A DNA stretch of 64,000 nucleotides from Micromonospora solifontis (GCF_003725545.1 NZ_RJLN01000030.1:1-64000), one strand, 5' to 3'; shown: positions 9,308-17,749, numbered from the stretch's first letter. The notes: generated from the sequence alone by a model not told the origin. Numbers and translations: made by a program.

Positions 9308-10068
9308 ACACGACGAACGTGCTGCTGTGGGTGGTGTACCCGTACCTGGCGATGGCGATCCTGGTGGGTGGCCTGATCTGGCGGTACCGCTACGACAAGT
9401 TCGGCTGGACCACCCGCTCGTCGCAGCTCTACGAGACCGCGATCCTGCGCTGGGGCAGCCCGCTGTTCCACTTCGGGGTCCTGATGGTGCTGATCGGGCA
9501 CGTCGGCGGCCTGGTGATCCCGAAGTCGTGGACCGAGGCGGTCGGGGTCACCGAACACACCTACCACCTGATGGCCGTCTTCATCGGCACCGTCGCCGGG
9601 CTGTGCACCCTGATCGGGATGGGCATCCTGATCGCCCGCCGCCGGCTCACCGGGCCGGTCTTCGCCGCCACCACCCGCAACGACAAGGCCATGTACCTGG
9701 TGCTCGCCGGGGTCATCGTGCTCGGGCTGCTGGCCACGGTACGGGCCAACGTGATCGGCGCCGGGTACGACTACCGGGAGACGGTCTCCCCGTGGTTCCG
9801 CTCGCTGTTCTACCTCCGCCCCGACCCGGACGTGATGGCGGGTGTGCCGGTGGGCTTCCAGATCCACGTGCTGGCCGCCTTCGCCCTCTTCGCGTTCTGG
9901 CCGTTCACCCGCCTGGTGCACGCCTTCAGCGCCCCGGTCGGTTACCTCACCCGCCCGTACGTGGTCTACCGCAGCCGAGGCCCCCGGCCCGGCCTGCGTC
10001 CCACCCGGCCCGGCTGGGACGGGCCGCCCCGCCTGCCCGCCCGGGGCCACGGTCGGGCGGACCGGTGA
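9304..10068 (+). CDS. narI: nitrate reductase gamma subunit (cytochrome b)
   Basis: Membrane anchor that oxidises quinol and passes electrons to NarH. 254 residues with five hydrophobic segments. The four heme b ligands are visible: His56 and His66 in FHFGVLMVLIGH, and His188 and His206 in QIHVL...RLVHAF, the same spacing as in E. coli NarI (56/66 and 187/205). The start is GTG 9304, overlapping narJ by four bases. The C-terminus has a basic, proline-rich tail of about 30 residues after the last membrane segment (RSRGPRPGLRPTRPGWDG), longer than in the classic protein. Confidence 0.95.
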   Translation: MNTTNVLLWVVYPYLAMAILVGGLIWRYRYDKFGWTTRSSQLYETAILRWGSPLFHFGVLMVLIGHVGGLVIPKSWTEAVGVTEHTYHLMAVFIGTVAGLCTLIGMGILIARRRLTGPVFAATTRNDKAMYLVLAGVIVLGLLATVRANVIGAGYDYRETVSPWFRSLFYLRPDPDVMAGVPVGFQIHVLAAFALFAFWPFTRLVHAFSAPVGYLTRPYVVYRSRGPRPGLRPTRPGWDGPPRLPARGHGRADR

Positions 10069-10103
10069 GCGCCGCCGCGCTCGTCGTCCGGGAGGCGCCG
10101 TGA
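10065..10103 (+). other. possible 12-codon coupling ORF between narI and moeA
   Basis: GTG at 10065 overlaps the narI stop as GTGA and opens a 12-codon frame (VSAAALVVREAP) whose TGA overlaps the moeA start as GTGA. It would let ribosomes pass from narI to moeA in two overlaps and also contains the moeA ribosome site (GGGAGG, 10090-10095). No function for the peptide is implied and it may be chance. Confidence 0.3.
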
Positions 10104-11290
10104 CCGTCGCCGTCGAACGCCACCGGCGGGACCACGCCGCGCCCACCGGCTGGGCGGAGGCCCGCCGGCTCGCCCACGCCCTGGCCACTCCCCTGCCGGC
10201 GGAGGACGTGCCGCTGGCCGCGGCGGCCGGGCGGATCCTGGCGGCGCCGGTGCGGGCGGCGGTGCCGGTGCCCGGCTTCGACAACTCCGCCATGGACGGG
10301 TACGCGGTCCGCGGCCCCGGGCCGTGGCGGGTGGTCGACCGGGTGCTCGCCGGCCGCACCCGGGCCCCAGCGCCGCTGGCCGAGCGGACCGCCGTCGAGA
10401 TCGCCACCGGCGCGCCGGTGCCCGCCGGCGCCGACCGGGTGGTGCCCTACGAGGCCGCCGACCGGCGGGGCGACACGGTGTGGGCGGCGCCGAGCGACCG
10501 CCGGCACATCCGCCACCGGGGCGAGTACGCCCGGCCCGGGCGGGACCTGGTCCCGCCGGGCGCGCCGGTGACGCCACCGGTGGCGGGGCTGGCCGCCAGC
10601 GTCGGCCTCGACACCCTGACCGTGCACGCCCGACCCCGGGTGCGGCTGGTGGTCAGCGGCAACGAGCTGGTCACGGCCGGCCGGCCCGGTTGGGGCCGGG
10701 TCCGGGACGCCATCGGCCCGATGCTGGGGCCGCTGCTGACCTCGTGGGGTGCCGAGCTGCTCGACACCCGCACGGTCGACGACGAGCCGGACCGGTTCGC
10801 CGCGGCGGTGGCGGGCAGCCTGGCCGACGCCGACGTGACCGTCGTCTGCGGCGCGTCGTCGGTCGGCCCGGCCGACGGGCTGCACCACGCGCTGGACCTG
10901 CTGGGGGCCACCGTGCACGTCGACGGCGTCGCCTGCCGGCCGGGGCATCCGCAGGTGCTGGCGCAGGCCGGCGCGAGGTGGATCATCGGGCTGCCCGGCA
11001 ACCCGTACGCCGCCCTGGTCGCCGCGCTCACCCTGGCGGATCCGCTGCTGGCCGCCCTGGCCGGGGCGGCACCGTCCGAGCCGGCGTCGGCGCCGCTGGT
11101 CGGCGCGCCGGCGCCCGACGAGCGGCACACCCGCATCCTGCCGGTGCGGTACGCGGCCGACGGCCTGCACCCGCTCCCCGGCGGGCAGCCCGGCTGGCTG
11201 GGCGGCGCGGCCCTCGCGGACGCCTTCGCCGTCGTGCCGCCGGGCTGGCGGGGCGACGGCCCGGTCGCCGTGCTCCGGCCGGGACGATGA
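10100..11290 (+). CDS. moeA: molybdopterin molybdenumtransferase MoeA
   Basis: Inserts molybdenum into adenylated molybdopterin, the last general step of the cofactor NarG needs. 396 residues. Visible family features are the N-terminal PVPGFDNSAMDGYAV motif, the EIATGAPVPAGADRVVPYE loop, the substrate-domain strand RVRLVVSGNELV, the MPT-binding region CGASSVGPADGL (normally GGVSVGxxD, so degenerate but with the Asp kept), and GLPGNPYAAL. GTG 10100 has GGGAGG five bases upstream. Placement directly after narI in the same operon suggests cofactor supply is co-regulated with the enzyme. The divergent SVG loop suggests this may be a nitrate-reductase-dedicated paralogue of a housekeeping copy elsewhere (inference). 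Confidence 0.92.
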   Translation: MTVAVERHRRDHAAPTGWAEARRLAHALATPLPAEDVPLAAAAGRILAAPVRAAVPVPGFDNSAMDGYAVRGPGPWRVVDRVLAGRTRAPAPLAERTAVEIATGAPVPAGADRVVPYEAADRRGDTVWAAPSDRRHIRHRGEYARPGRDLVPPGAPVTPPVAGLAASVGLDTLTVHARPRVRLVVSGNELVTAGRPGWGRVRDAIGPMLGPLLTSWGAELLDTRTVDDEPDRFAAAVAGSLADADVTVVCGASSVGPADGLHHALDLLGATVHVDGVACRPGHPQVLAQAGARWIIGLPGNPYAALVAALTLADPLLAALAGAAPSEPASAPLVGAPAPDERHTRILPVRYAADGLHPLPGGQPGWLGGAALADAFAVVPPGWRGDGPVAVLRPGR

Positions 11291-11314
11291 CCGGCCCGAG
11301 GTCCCGCCCGCGCC

Positions 11315-11328
11315 GGGACTTCCGACCC
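11315..11328. promoter_or_regulatory. DosR/DevR-like hypoxia box upstream of narK
   Basis: GGGACTTCCGACCC matches 11 of 14 positions of the DosR/DevR core GGGACTWWAGTCCC. It lies in the 140-bp gap between moeA and narK, about 100 bases before narK, which therefore probably has its own promoter. It is the second such box in the nitrate block. Regulation is inferred. Confidence 0.4.
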
Positions 11329-11430
11329 TGACCGGTCCGGTTCAGGGGCTCCACGATCAAGAAGACAAGAAAACGGCTTCTGCTCCTCCGGTTCGAAGCC
11401 GAGTGGCGCCCCACCACGACGGAGAAAGCG

Positions 11431-12660
11431 ATGACAATGACCCGTGACAGACAGCAGGTTGCCGGCCGGCCGGCGGCGCAGCCCGCCGGAGGCGGCGTGG
11501 CGTCGCTCCAGCTCGCCATCGCCACGCTCGGCTTCCTGGTCAACTTCTGGGCGTGGGCGCTGCTCGGGCCGCTCGGCCCGGGCATCAAGGAGCGGCTGGG
11601 GCTGAGCTTCGCGGCCCAGTCCCTGCTCGTCGCCGTCCCGGTGGTGGTGGGGTCGCTCGGCCGCGTCCCGATCGGCGCGCTCACCGACCGGTACGGGGCG
11701 CGGCTGGTGTTCCCGCTGGTCACCCTGGCCACCATCGTTCCGGTGCTGACGCTGACCGTGGTCTCCTCGTACGCCGCACTGATCGTGACCGGCTTCTTCC
11801 TGGGCATCGGCGGCACCGCCTTCGCCGTCGGCGTCCCGCACGTCTCCGCGTGGTATCCGCCGGCCCGGCGGGGCTTCGCCATCGGCGTGTTCGGCGTCGG
11901 GATGGGCGGCACGGCGATCGCGAACTTCACCACCGTCCGGCTGGCCGACGCCTACGGCGACCGGGCGCCGTTCCTGCTCGTCGCCGCGATCCTCGCCGGG
12001 TACGCCGTGCTGGCGTTCCTGCTGCTGCGCGACGCCCCGGGCCGCGTCCGACCGACCGGCTCGGCCTGGCAGCGGCTGGCCGGCGTGGGACGGCTCACCG
12101 TCACCTGGCAGCTGTGCTTCCTGTACGCGGTCGGTTTCGGCGGCTTCGTGGCGTTCAGCGTCTACCTGCCCGCCTACCTGCGCACCACGTACGAGCTGAG
12201 CCCCGCCGACGGGGCGCTGCGGACCGCCGGGTTCGTGGTGCTGGCCGTGGCCGCCCGGCCCCTCGGTGGCTGGCTGTCCGACCGGCTGCACCCGGTCCCG
12301 GTGCTGGTCTGGTGCTTCGCCCTGGTGGCCACCCTGGCCGTGGTGCAGGCCTTCGAGCCGCCGCTGATGCCGGTGGCCACCGTGGCCCTGCTCGGCATGG
12401 CGGCCCTGCTCGGCGCGGCCAGCGGAGCCGTGTTCGCCCTGGTCGGCAAGGTCGCCCCCGCCGAGCAGGTGGGCGCGGTCACCGGCCTGGTCGGCGCGGC
12501 CGGTGGCCTCGGCGGGTTCGTCCCGCCGCTGGTGATGGGCTGGGTGTACGGCGTGCAGGGCTCGTACGCGATCGGCCTGATGCTGCTGTCGGACGTGGCG
12601 CTGGCCGCCGCCGTCTTCACCGCCGTCAAGATGAGCGGACTCGCCCGCCGGTCGGGCTGA
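11431..12660 (+). CDS. narK: nitrate/nitrite transporter, NarK family
   Basis: Major-facilitator transporter that brings nitrate in and/or exports nitrite. 409 residues with about twelve hydrophobic segments. The nitrate/nitrite porter signature is present in GFFLGIGGTAFAVGVPHVSAW, continuing with GFAIGVFGVGMGGTAIA in TM5; the second-half counterpart is GLVGAAGGLGGFVPP. The TM2-3 loop has the MFS motif GRVPIGALTDRYGAR. GGAG lies six bases before ATG 11431; an ATG two codons later is also possible. It follows moeA after 140 bases and sits downstream of its own hypoxia-type box. Substrate direction cannot be judged from sequence. Confidence 0.93.
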   Translation: MTMTRDRQQVAGRPAAQPAGGGVASLQLAIATLGFLVNFWAWALLGPLGPGIKERLGLSFAAQSLLVAVPVVVGSLGRVPIGALTDRYGARLVFPLVTLATIVPVLTLTVVSSYAALIVTGFFLGIGGTAFAVGVPHVSAWYPPARRGFAIGVFGVGMGGTAIANFTTVRLADAYGDRAPFLLVAAILAGYAVLAFLLLRDAPGRVRPTGSAWQRLAGVGRLTVTWQLCFLYAVGFGGFVAFSVYLPAYLRTTYELSPADGALRTAGFVVLAVAARPLGGWLSDRLHPVPVLVWCFALVATLAVVQAFEPPLMPVATVALLGMAALLGAASGAVFALVGKVAPAEQVGAVTGLVGAAGGLGGFVPPLVMGWVYGVQGSYAIGLMLLSDVALAAAVFTAVKMSGLARRSG

Positions 12661-12678
12661 GACGGGCCTTTCCCCTGG

Positions 12679-12705
12679 CCGGCGGTCGCGGTTCGTGGCC
12701 GCCGG
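12679..12705 (+). terminator. possible weak hairpin after narK
   Basis: CCGGCGG at 12679-12685 pairs with CCGCCGG at 12699-12705 around a 13-base loop, 18 bases after the narK stop and ahead of the convergent acetyltransferase gene. There is no T-run. In DNA this GC-rich such short stems are common. Confidence 0.3.
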
Positions 12706-12769
12706 TCTCCGCGTTCCGGGCCGGCTCTCCCCGGCCGGCTCCGCGGGCCGTTGCGCCCGGGCCGAGCCG

Positions 12770-13306
12770 TCAACCGAGCTTCCTGACCAGCGTCTCGAAG
12801 GCCAGGTCCGGCCGGCGGGGCAGGCCGAACCGCTCGTCGCCGTACGGGAACGGGGTCAGCTCGCCGGTGCGGATGTAGCCGCGCCGCAGGTACCAGGCGA
12901 TCAGGTCCTCCCGCTGGGTGATGACGGTCATCCGCAGCTCGCCGGCGCCCCACTCCCGCAGGGCGAACCGCTCCGCCGCCGCCAGCAGCTCGCGCCCGAG
13001 CCCGCCGCCCTGCCGGGTGGGCGAGACCGCGAACATGCCGAAGTAGGCGTGGTCGTCGCGGCGCTCCAGCTGGCAGCAGGCGACGATGCCGGCGTCGTCC
13101 TCGACGACCAGCACCGTCCCGTCCGGGTGCGTCACCGCGGCGGCCACCATGTCCGCGTCGGCGCGCTGGCCGTCGAGGAGGTCGGCCTCGTGGGTCCAGC
13201 CGACCCGGCTGCGCTCGCCCCGGTACGCCGACTCGACCAGGTCGACGAGGGCGTCGACGTCGGTGGCGCGGGCGGTCCGGACGGTACGGGAGCCAGGGTT
13301 CGGCAT
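12770..13306 (-). CDS. GNAT family N-acetyltransferase
   Basis: 178 residues. The acetyl-CoA binding core is visible as HAYFGMFAVSPTRQGGGLGRELL (split here between FGMFAVSP and QGGGLGRELL), the R/QxxGxG/A loop of GNAT enzymes, followed by LRMTVITQREDLIAWYLRRGY, the C-terminal strand-helix that ends in the usual GY/F. The N-terminal motif TVRTARATDVDALVDLVESAY is a typical GNAT opening. Start ATG 13306. The gene converges on narK and is unrelated by context. The acetylated substrate is unknown; a small-molecule or antibiotic target is as likely as protein. Confidence 0.85.
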   Translation of the reverse strand: MPNPGSRTVRTARATDVDALVDLVESAYRGERSRVGWTHEADLLDGQRADADMVAAAVTHPDGTVLVVEDDAGIVACCQLERRDDHAYFGMFAVSPTRQGGGLGRELLAAAERFALREWGAGELRMTVITQREDLIAWYLRRGYIRTGELTPFPYGDERFGLPRRPDLAFETLVRKLG

Positions 13307-13472
13307 CGTGGAACTCCAAGGTCGCGATGGTCGCCGACCAGCGTACGCAGCACGCGGGCCGGTCTCCCGCCACCCCGGCCGGGCCGGTCCGCGCCACCCG
13401 GCGCGGACCGGACCAGGGGTCAGCGAGCCGGCGACCAGCAGGGCGACCGGCGCGGTGAGCGCCCTGCCCGGC

Positions 13473-14420
13473 TCACCGCGCCTCGGTCCACGGCTCGGTC
13501 AGATGTGCCGTGGCGAGAACGGCTCGCCGCGCCCTCGCCTCGGCCAGTAACCGTTCCCGGGTCTGGCGGGCGATCTCCGGGTCGGCCTCGTACCGGTAGG
13601 CCACCGACGGATCGACGAGTTGCACGGCGTGCACCAGCACGTCGCCGGTCACGATGACCTGCCGGTGACCGTCCTCGACCACGACCGACTGGTGTCCGGG
13701 CGTGTGGCCGGGGGTGGGCACCACGCGGACCCCACCCGACCGCCCGGGGGCGCACGCCAGCCGGGCGCTGCCGTCCACCTGGTCGAGCTGGCCGGCGGCG
13801 CGCAACGGGTCGACGACGTACGACAGGGCGGCGTCACCGGCTGCCAGGGCGGCCACCTCGGACCGCTGGACCACGTACCGGGCGTTCGGGAAGAACGGCG
13901 TGCCGTCCAACCCGACGGACCAGCCGAAGTGATCCTCGTGCAGGTGGGTCAGCACCACCGTGTCCACGTCCGCGGGATCGATGCCGGCCCGCGTCAGCTC
14001 GACCGGGAGGTGGCCGGGCGTCGGCGCCCAACCGCCGGCCGGACTGCCGTCGGGTCCCACCCCGGTGTCGACCAGCATCAGCCGGTCCCGCGGCCCCCGC
14101 ACGGCAAAGCAGCGGAAGTCGAGCTGCCAGGTCTGCCCCGGACCGAACGCGCCGGGGTCGATCTCCCGCGCCCGCTCCCAGTCCTGCGGCGTCGCCGCAG
14201 GGAACGCGAGCTGCCGGTCGAGGAAGAACGGCCCCGCCGCGTCCAGCAGGGGGATCACCTCGTACGCGCCGACCGACCGGGAGGACGTCGTCGCCGGTTG
14301 TCGACGGCGCGCCGGGTTCGCGCCCGCCGGGTCGGCGGCACCGGCAGCACCGGCGACCGTCACGGCGGTGGCGGCGATCAGGAAGGTCCTTCGTCCGAAC
14401 GCGGCAGGGGTCTCGGTCAC
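13473..14420 (-). CDS. secreted (Tat) metallo-beta-lactamase-fold hydrolase
   Basis: 315 residues. The N-terminus FGRRTFLIAATAVTVAGAAG is a twin-arginine signal peptide, so the enzyme is probably folded in the cytoplasm and exported. The zinc-binding HxHxDH motif is HLHEDH near residue 158; further ligands are in PTPGHTPGH and VTGDVLVHA. This pattern is that of lactonase-like MBL hydrolases. Substrate not identifiable. GTG/ATG choice: ATG 14420 gives the signal at the very start. It is divergent from the GlxA-type regulator at 14657 with 236 bases between them, so that regulator may control it (inference). A TAGCGT at 14489-14484 could be its -10 element. Confidence 0.85.
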   Translation of the reverse strand: MTETPAAFGRRTFLIAATAVTVAGAAGAADPAGANPARRRQPATTSSRSVGAYEVIPLLDAAGPFFLDRQLAFPAATPQDWERAREIDPGAFGPGQTWQLDFRCFAVRGPRDRLMLVDTGVGPDGSPAGGWAPTPGHLPVELTRAGIDPADVDTVVLTHLHEDHFGWSVGLDGTPFFPNARYVVQRSEVAALAAGDAALSYVVDPLRAAGQLDQVDGSARLACAPGRSGGVRVVPTPGHTPGHQSVVVEDGHRQVIVTGDVLVHAVQLVDPSVAYRYEADPEIARQTRERLLAEARARRAVLATAHLTEPWTEAR

Positions 14421-14656
14421 GTCGCTCGCCTTTCCGTCTCAGGGCCGGACGGGTCGATCGATCCGCCCGGTGCGGCACGGACGACGCTAGGACCGGGCCC
14501 GACAACCGGGCACCGCCCAGGCCGGTGGCTGACCTGATCCTGTCGATACCTGTCCGGACCTCGCCGCCGCGCCACCCCCGCGATTTCTAGGATGTGAGTC
14601 GGCAGGCCCGCTCCCGCCGCTGGGCGGGCGGACACGTGGGTCGGAGGAGGCCGCCG

Positions 14657-15667
14657 ATGCCGTCGCACGGGCCCGAGGTGGCCATGCTCGTCTACTCCGG
14701 CGCCGGCAGCTTCGACTACGTGACCGTCAACGAGATCTTCGGCGTCGACTACTCCGCCCGGTTCGGCTCGTGGTACCGGACCAGAGCGTGCGGCGTGGTG
14801 CCAGGGCCGGTCGAGCTCGACAGCGGGGTCACCGTCCAGGCCGAGTACGGGCTCGACGAGGCGGCGCGGGCCGACCTGCTGGTCGTGCCGGGCTGGACGA
14901 GGGAGCACGAGGTCCCACCGCGGGCACTGCTGACCGTCCTGCGGCGGGCGTACCAGCGCGGGGCACGCATCATGTCGATCTGCACCGGAGCGTTCGTGCT
15001 CGGTCACGCCGGTCTGCTCGACCATCGGCGGGTCACCACGCACTGGGCGCTGGCGCCGCTGCTCGTTTCCCTCTTTCCGGCCGCCACCGTGGAGCCGCGC
15101 GCCCTGTTCATCGACGACCGCCGCGTCCTCACCGCCGCGGGGATGTCGGCCGGGATGGATCTCGCGCTGCACGTCGTACGGGGCGATTTCGGCGCGGACG
15201 CCGCCGCCACCCTCGCCCGCCGGTTGGTGCTGGCCGGCTACCGCAGCGGTGGGCAGGCGCAGTTCGTCGACTCGCCACTGAGCCCCGACCCCGGCGATCC
15301 GCTGCCGGATCTGCTCGATTACCTGCGTCGGCACCTCGACCAGCGATGGTCGCTGGACGCGCTGGGCGCTCAGGTGCACATGAGCGCCCGGACGTTGGCC
15401 CGACGTTTCCACCGGCTGACCGGGATGAGCCCGCACCAGTGGCTCACCCGGGAACGGATCCTGGCGGCGCAGCGGCTGCTCGAGGCGGGTGATGAGTCGG
15501 TGGAACAGATCGCCGCCCGGACGGGTCTCGGCTCGGCCGGCAACCTGCGGCACAGCTTCCGCCGGGAACTCGGCATCTCGCCCCAGGCGTACCGGAGCAC
15601 GTTCCGGTCCCGCCGCGCTCCGGAGCGTCGGGACGAACAGGCCGCACCCTCTTCGTCGGGTCGGTGA
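14657..15667 (+). CDS. GlxA-type transcriptional regulator (DJ-1/PfpI plus AraC)
   Basis: 336 residues. The N-terminal half is a DJ-1/PfpI domain (VAMLVYSGAGSFDYVTVNEI, then ARADLLVVPGW and the nucleophile-elbow-like IMSICTGAFVLGHAGLL). The C-terminal 110 residues are an AraC helix-turn-helix pair: WSLDALGAQVHMSARTLARRF and VEQIAARTGLGSAGNLRHSF, ending GISPQAYRSTF. ATG 14657 is chosen because GGAGGAGG lies seven bases upstream; the frame is open from 14594 but no ribosome site supports that. Such regulators sense small ligands through the N-terminal domain. Divergent from the Tat-exported MBL hydrolase, its likely target. Confidence 0.9.
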   Translation: MPSHGPEVAMLVYSGAGSFDYVTVNEIFGVDYSARFGSWYRTRACGVVPGPVELDSGVTVQAEYGLDEAARADLLVVPGWTREHEVPPRALLTVLRRAYQRGARIMSICTGAFVLGHAGLLDHRRVTTHWALAPLLVSLFPAATVEPRALFIDDRRVLTAAGMSAGMDLALHVVRGDFGADAAATLARRLVLAGYRSGGQAQFVDSPLSPDPGDPLPDLLDYLRRHLDQRWSLDALGAQVHMSARTLARRFHRLTGMSPHQWLTRERILAAQRLLEAGDESVEQIAARTGLGSAGNLRHSFRRELGISPQAYRSTFRSRRAPERRDEQAAPSSSGR

Positions 15668-15683
15668 CGGCGGCGCCGCACGG

Positions 15684-16247
15684 CTACGCCGCCGCGGTCC
15701 GGGACCGCCACTCGTGCGCCAGGACGGCGAAGACGAGCTGGTCGGCCCACTCCCCCCGGAACAGGTAGCTCGCCACGTGGTGCGCCTCCTGGCGCATGCC
15801 GAGCCGGCGCATCAGCCGGGCGGAGGGCTCGTTGCGGCCGTGGCACCGGGCCTGGACCCGGTGCAGCCCGAACTCGCCGAAGCCCCAGTCGAGCAGCGCC
15901 GCGGCGGCCTCGGTGGCCAGCCCGCGGCCACCGTGGTCGGGGTGGAAAACGTACCCGAGTTCGGCCGTCCGGTCGGCCTGGCTGCGCCAGACCAGTTCCA
16001 CCGTGCCGATCACCCCGGCGTCGGCGGCCACGGCCAGGGTCAGGCAGTCGCCCTCCGCGCGCAGCGCGTCCTCGCCCGCCATGGCGGCCACCGACGCCCG
16101 CGACTGCTCACGCGTACGCGGCTCGGCGAGCATCCAGCGCACGACGTCGGGCCGGCGCTGGTACGCGTACACGTCGTCGAGGTCGTCCGGCGTGACCGGG
16201 CGCAGGGTGAGTCGCGCGGTGCGGATCGGGTACGTCGGCCGGAACAT
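15684..16247 (-). CDS. RimJ/RimL-type GNAT acetyltransferase
   Basis: 187 residues beginning MFRPTYPIRTARLTLRPVTPDD, the characteristic opening of the RimJ/RimL subgroup. The acetyl-CoA loop is HPDHGGRGLATEAAAALLDWGF, followed by LHRVQARCHGRNEPSARLM and RRLGMRQEAH, and a final FRGEWADQLVFAVL. These enzymes acetylate N-terminal amines of ribosomal proteins or small molecules. ATG 16247 is set by homology; the reading frame continues upstream to 16436 but across the terminator of the neighbouring gene. No clear ribosome site, so it may be translated from a leaderless message. Confidence 0.88.
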   Translation of the reverse strand: MFRPTYPIRTARLTLRPVTPDDLDDVYAYQRRPDVVRWMLAEPRTREQSRASVAAMAGEDALRAEGDCLTLAVAADAGVIGTVELVWRSQADRTAELGYVFHPDHGGRGLATEAAAALLDWGFGEFGLHRVQARCHGRNEPSARLMRRLGMRQEAHHVASYLFRGEWADQLVFAVLAHEWRSRTAAA

Positions 16248-16268
16248 CAGACGATCGTAGGGGTGGGC

Positions 16269-16296
16269 GGTCGCCCCGGCCCGCGCCGGGGCGACC
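16269..16296 (-). terminator. hairpin terminator of the DUF3103-like gene
   Basis: GGTCGCCCCGGC (16269-16280) pairs perfectly with GCCGGGGCGACC (16285-16296) around the loop ccgc. It begins 10 bases beyond the stop of the exoprotein gene at 16307 in the direction of transcription and ahead of the acetyltransferase start. Confidence 0.65.
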
Positions 16297-16306
16297 GGGC
16301 CGGGTG

Positions 16307-17425
16307 CTACAGCTGCTGCACCCAGTACGGGACGACGTCCATCCAGCCGTTGCCAGCGGCCCCGTTGAGGCGGCCGGAGCTGCCGGTGCTCAGGGTGTAC
16401 CAGGAGTCGACGTAGTCCGGGTCGTCGGTCCACCAACTGGCCGGCATGGCGTCGATGATCGCGTTGACCAGCGGGGTGTACGTGCCGTAGTCGACGACGG
16501 TCAGCAGCGCGGTGATCAGCGCCTTGGCCAGGTCACGGTAGTTGGTGTCGCCGTCGTCCTCCCACATCACCACGTCGGCCAGGTTGTACTTGTAGCTGTT
16601 GAAGTGGACCAGCAACTGGTTCGGGTAGTAGGTCGTGCCGTCGGTGTCGAGGTAGGGCATCTCCACGACGTTGACCGTGGCCTTGCCGTCGAGGCCGAAG
16701 CCGCCGACGACGTTGAAGATCTCGGCGCTGCCCTTGATCCAGGGCTCCTTGTCGTCGTTGAGCCGGATCGCGTTGACCTTGGTGGCCCAGTAGCCGGACT
16801 GCGCGCTCATCGTGGCCGTGGCGCCGGTGAGGCCCTGCGCGGCCAGTTCCCGGCGGACCTGCGCCAGGCCCCGTCCCATCGCCTTCGCCACGTCGACCTC
16901 GACCACCAGCACCGGCCGGTCGGGCAGCCGGACCGGGTCCAGCTGGACCTGGCCGCCGGCGGGCTGGTATCCGACCACGCCAGCCGGCGCGTCGTCGGTC
17001 GACGCCGCCGCGACCAGCGGGAGCGTGCCCCCGGTCAGCATCGCCGCCATGTCCCGGTGCCCGAGCCGCAGTCGCAGCACGGAGCCGGTGGTCTCCGGCA
17101 GGCCCTTCGCCGCCAGCACGGCCTGGTTGACCGTACGGGTGGCCCGGTCGGCCCGGGAGTCGAGCCGGGCCGTCATGAGGTCCACCGGTCCGGCGACGAC
17201 GGCCGGGACGATCCGGTCGCGGACGGCGGGGTCGGCGAGCGCCGTGGCCACCTCGCGGGCGAGCCGGTCGGTGGCGGAGAAGACGGGAGCGACGGCGGAC
17301 GGGGCGGGGGCGATCGGCGGGGCGCCGTCCGGACGGGCCTGGGCCGGTGTCGCGGTCGTGGCGATCAGGGTGGTCACCGCGAGGCCCAGGGACGAGACGA
17401 CGAGCCGGAGGGAACGTGGACGCAT
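16307..17425 (-). CDS. secreted protein, DUF3103-like
   Basis: 372 residues with a Sec signal peptide (MRPRSLRLVVSSLGLAVTT, cleavage likely after TPAQA near residue 34). The mature part has no cysteine pairs, a region of strands (VLVVEVDV, MPYLDTDGTTYYPNQLLVHF) and an acidic VMWEDDGDTNY. The overall layout resembles the DUF3103 family of secreted bacterial proteins of unknown function; this assignment is from memory of the family and is moderate. ATG 17425 is preceded by GAGGAG with five bases spacing. The frame opens earlier (17512) but without a ribosome site or signal peptide. Followed by a strong hairpin; single-gene unit. Confidence 0.6.
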   Translation of the reverse strand: MRPRSLRLVVSSLGLAVTTLIATTATPAQARPDGAPPIAPAPSAVAPVFSATDRLAREVATALADPAVRDRIVPAVVAGPVDLMTARLDSRADRATRTVNQAVLAAKGLPETTGSVLRLRLGHRDMAAMLTGGTLPLVAAASTDDAPAGVVGYQPAGGQVQLDPVRLPDRPVLVVEVDVAKAMGRGLAQVRRELAAQGLTGATATMSAQSGYWATKVNAIRLNDDKEPWIKGSAEIFNVVGGFGLDGKATVNVVEMPYLDTDGTTYYPNQLLVHFNSYKYNLADVVMWEDDGDTNYRDLAKALITALLTVVDYGTYTPLVNAIIDAMPASWWTDDPDYVDSWYTLSTGSSGRLNGAAGNGWMDVVPYWVQQL

Positions 17426-17650
17426 TCGGACTCCTCTGCAGTCGCGGCGCTGGCTCGTGACCGCGCCGCCGGCTTTGCCGAATGATCCCATCCGGACATA
17501 GGTGTAAGTCAATGGGCGATGTCAACCGCCCCGGGCTGTCGGTCACCCGCCACCCACCGAACGTGAATCCGGCTTCTACAATCGACGGAGCCCGTCCCCG
17601 GTACGGTGCGACGGCTCGGCCGCGGCGGCCGGGCGACTTCGGGGGTGTGC

Positions 17651-17749
17651 GTGGCGATCAAGGCTCCCCGCCGCGCCGTGCTCGACCACGTGGCCACCGG
17701 CGAACGCCCCACCACCGGCCTCACCTGGCAGCCGGCGTCGGAGGACTGA
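17651..17749 (+). CDS. possible small protein of about 32 residues
   Basis: GTG 17651 (or GTG 17645) opens a short frame reading VAIKAPRRAVLDHVATGERP and ending TWQPASED at a TGA at 17747-17749. Nearly all third positions are G or C, as in real genes here, which argues against chance, and GGGGGTG precedes the start. No family is recognised. It may be a small basic protein or the remnant C-terminus of a lost gene. A TACAAT at 17576-17581 could be a -10 element about 65 bases upstream. The rest of the 17426-17807 gap shows only the hairpin of the next gene. Confidence 0.35.
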   Translation: MAIKAPRRAVLDHVATGERPTTGLTWQPASED

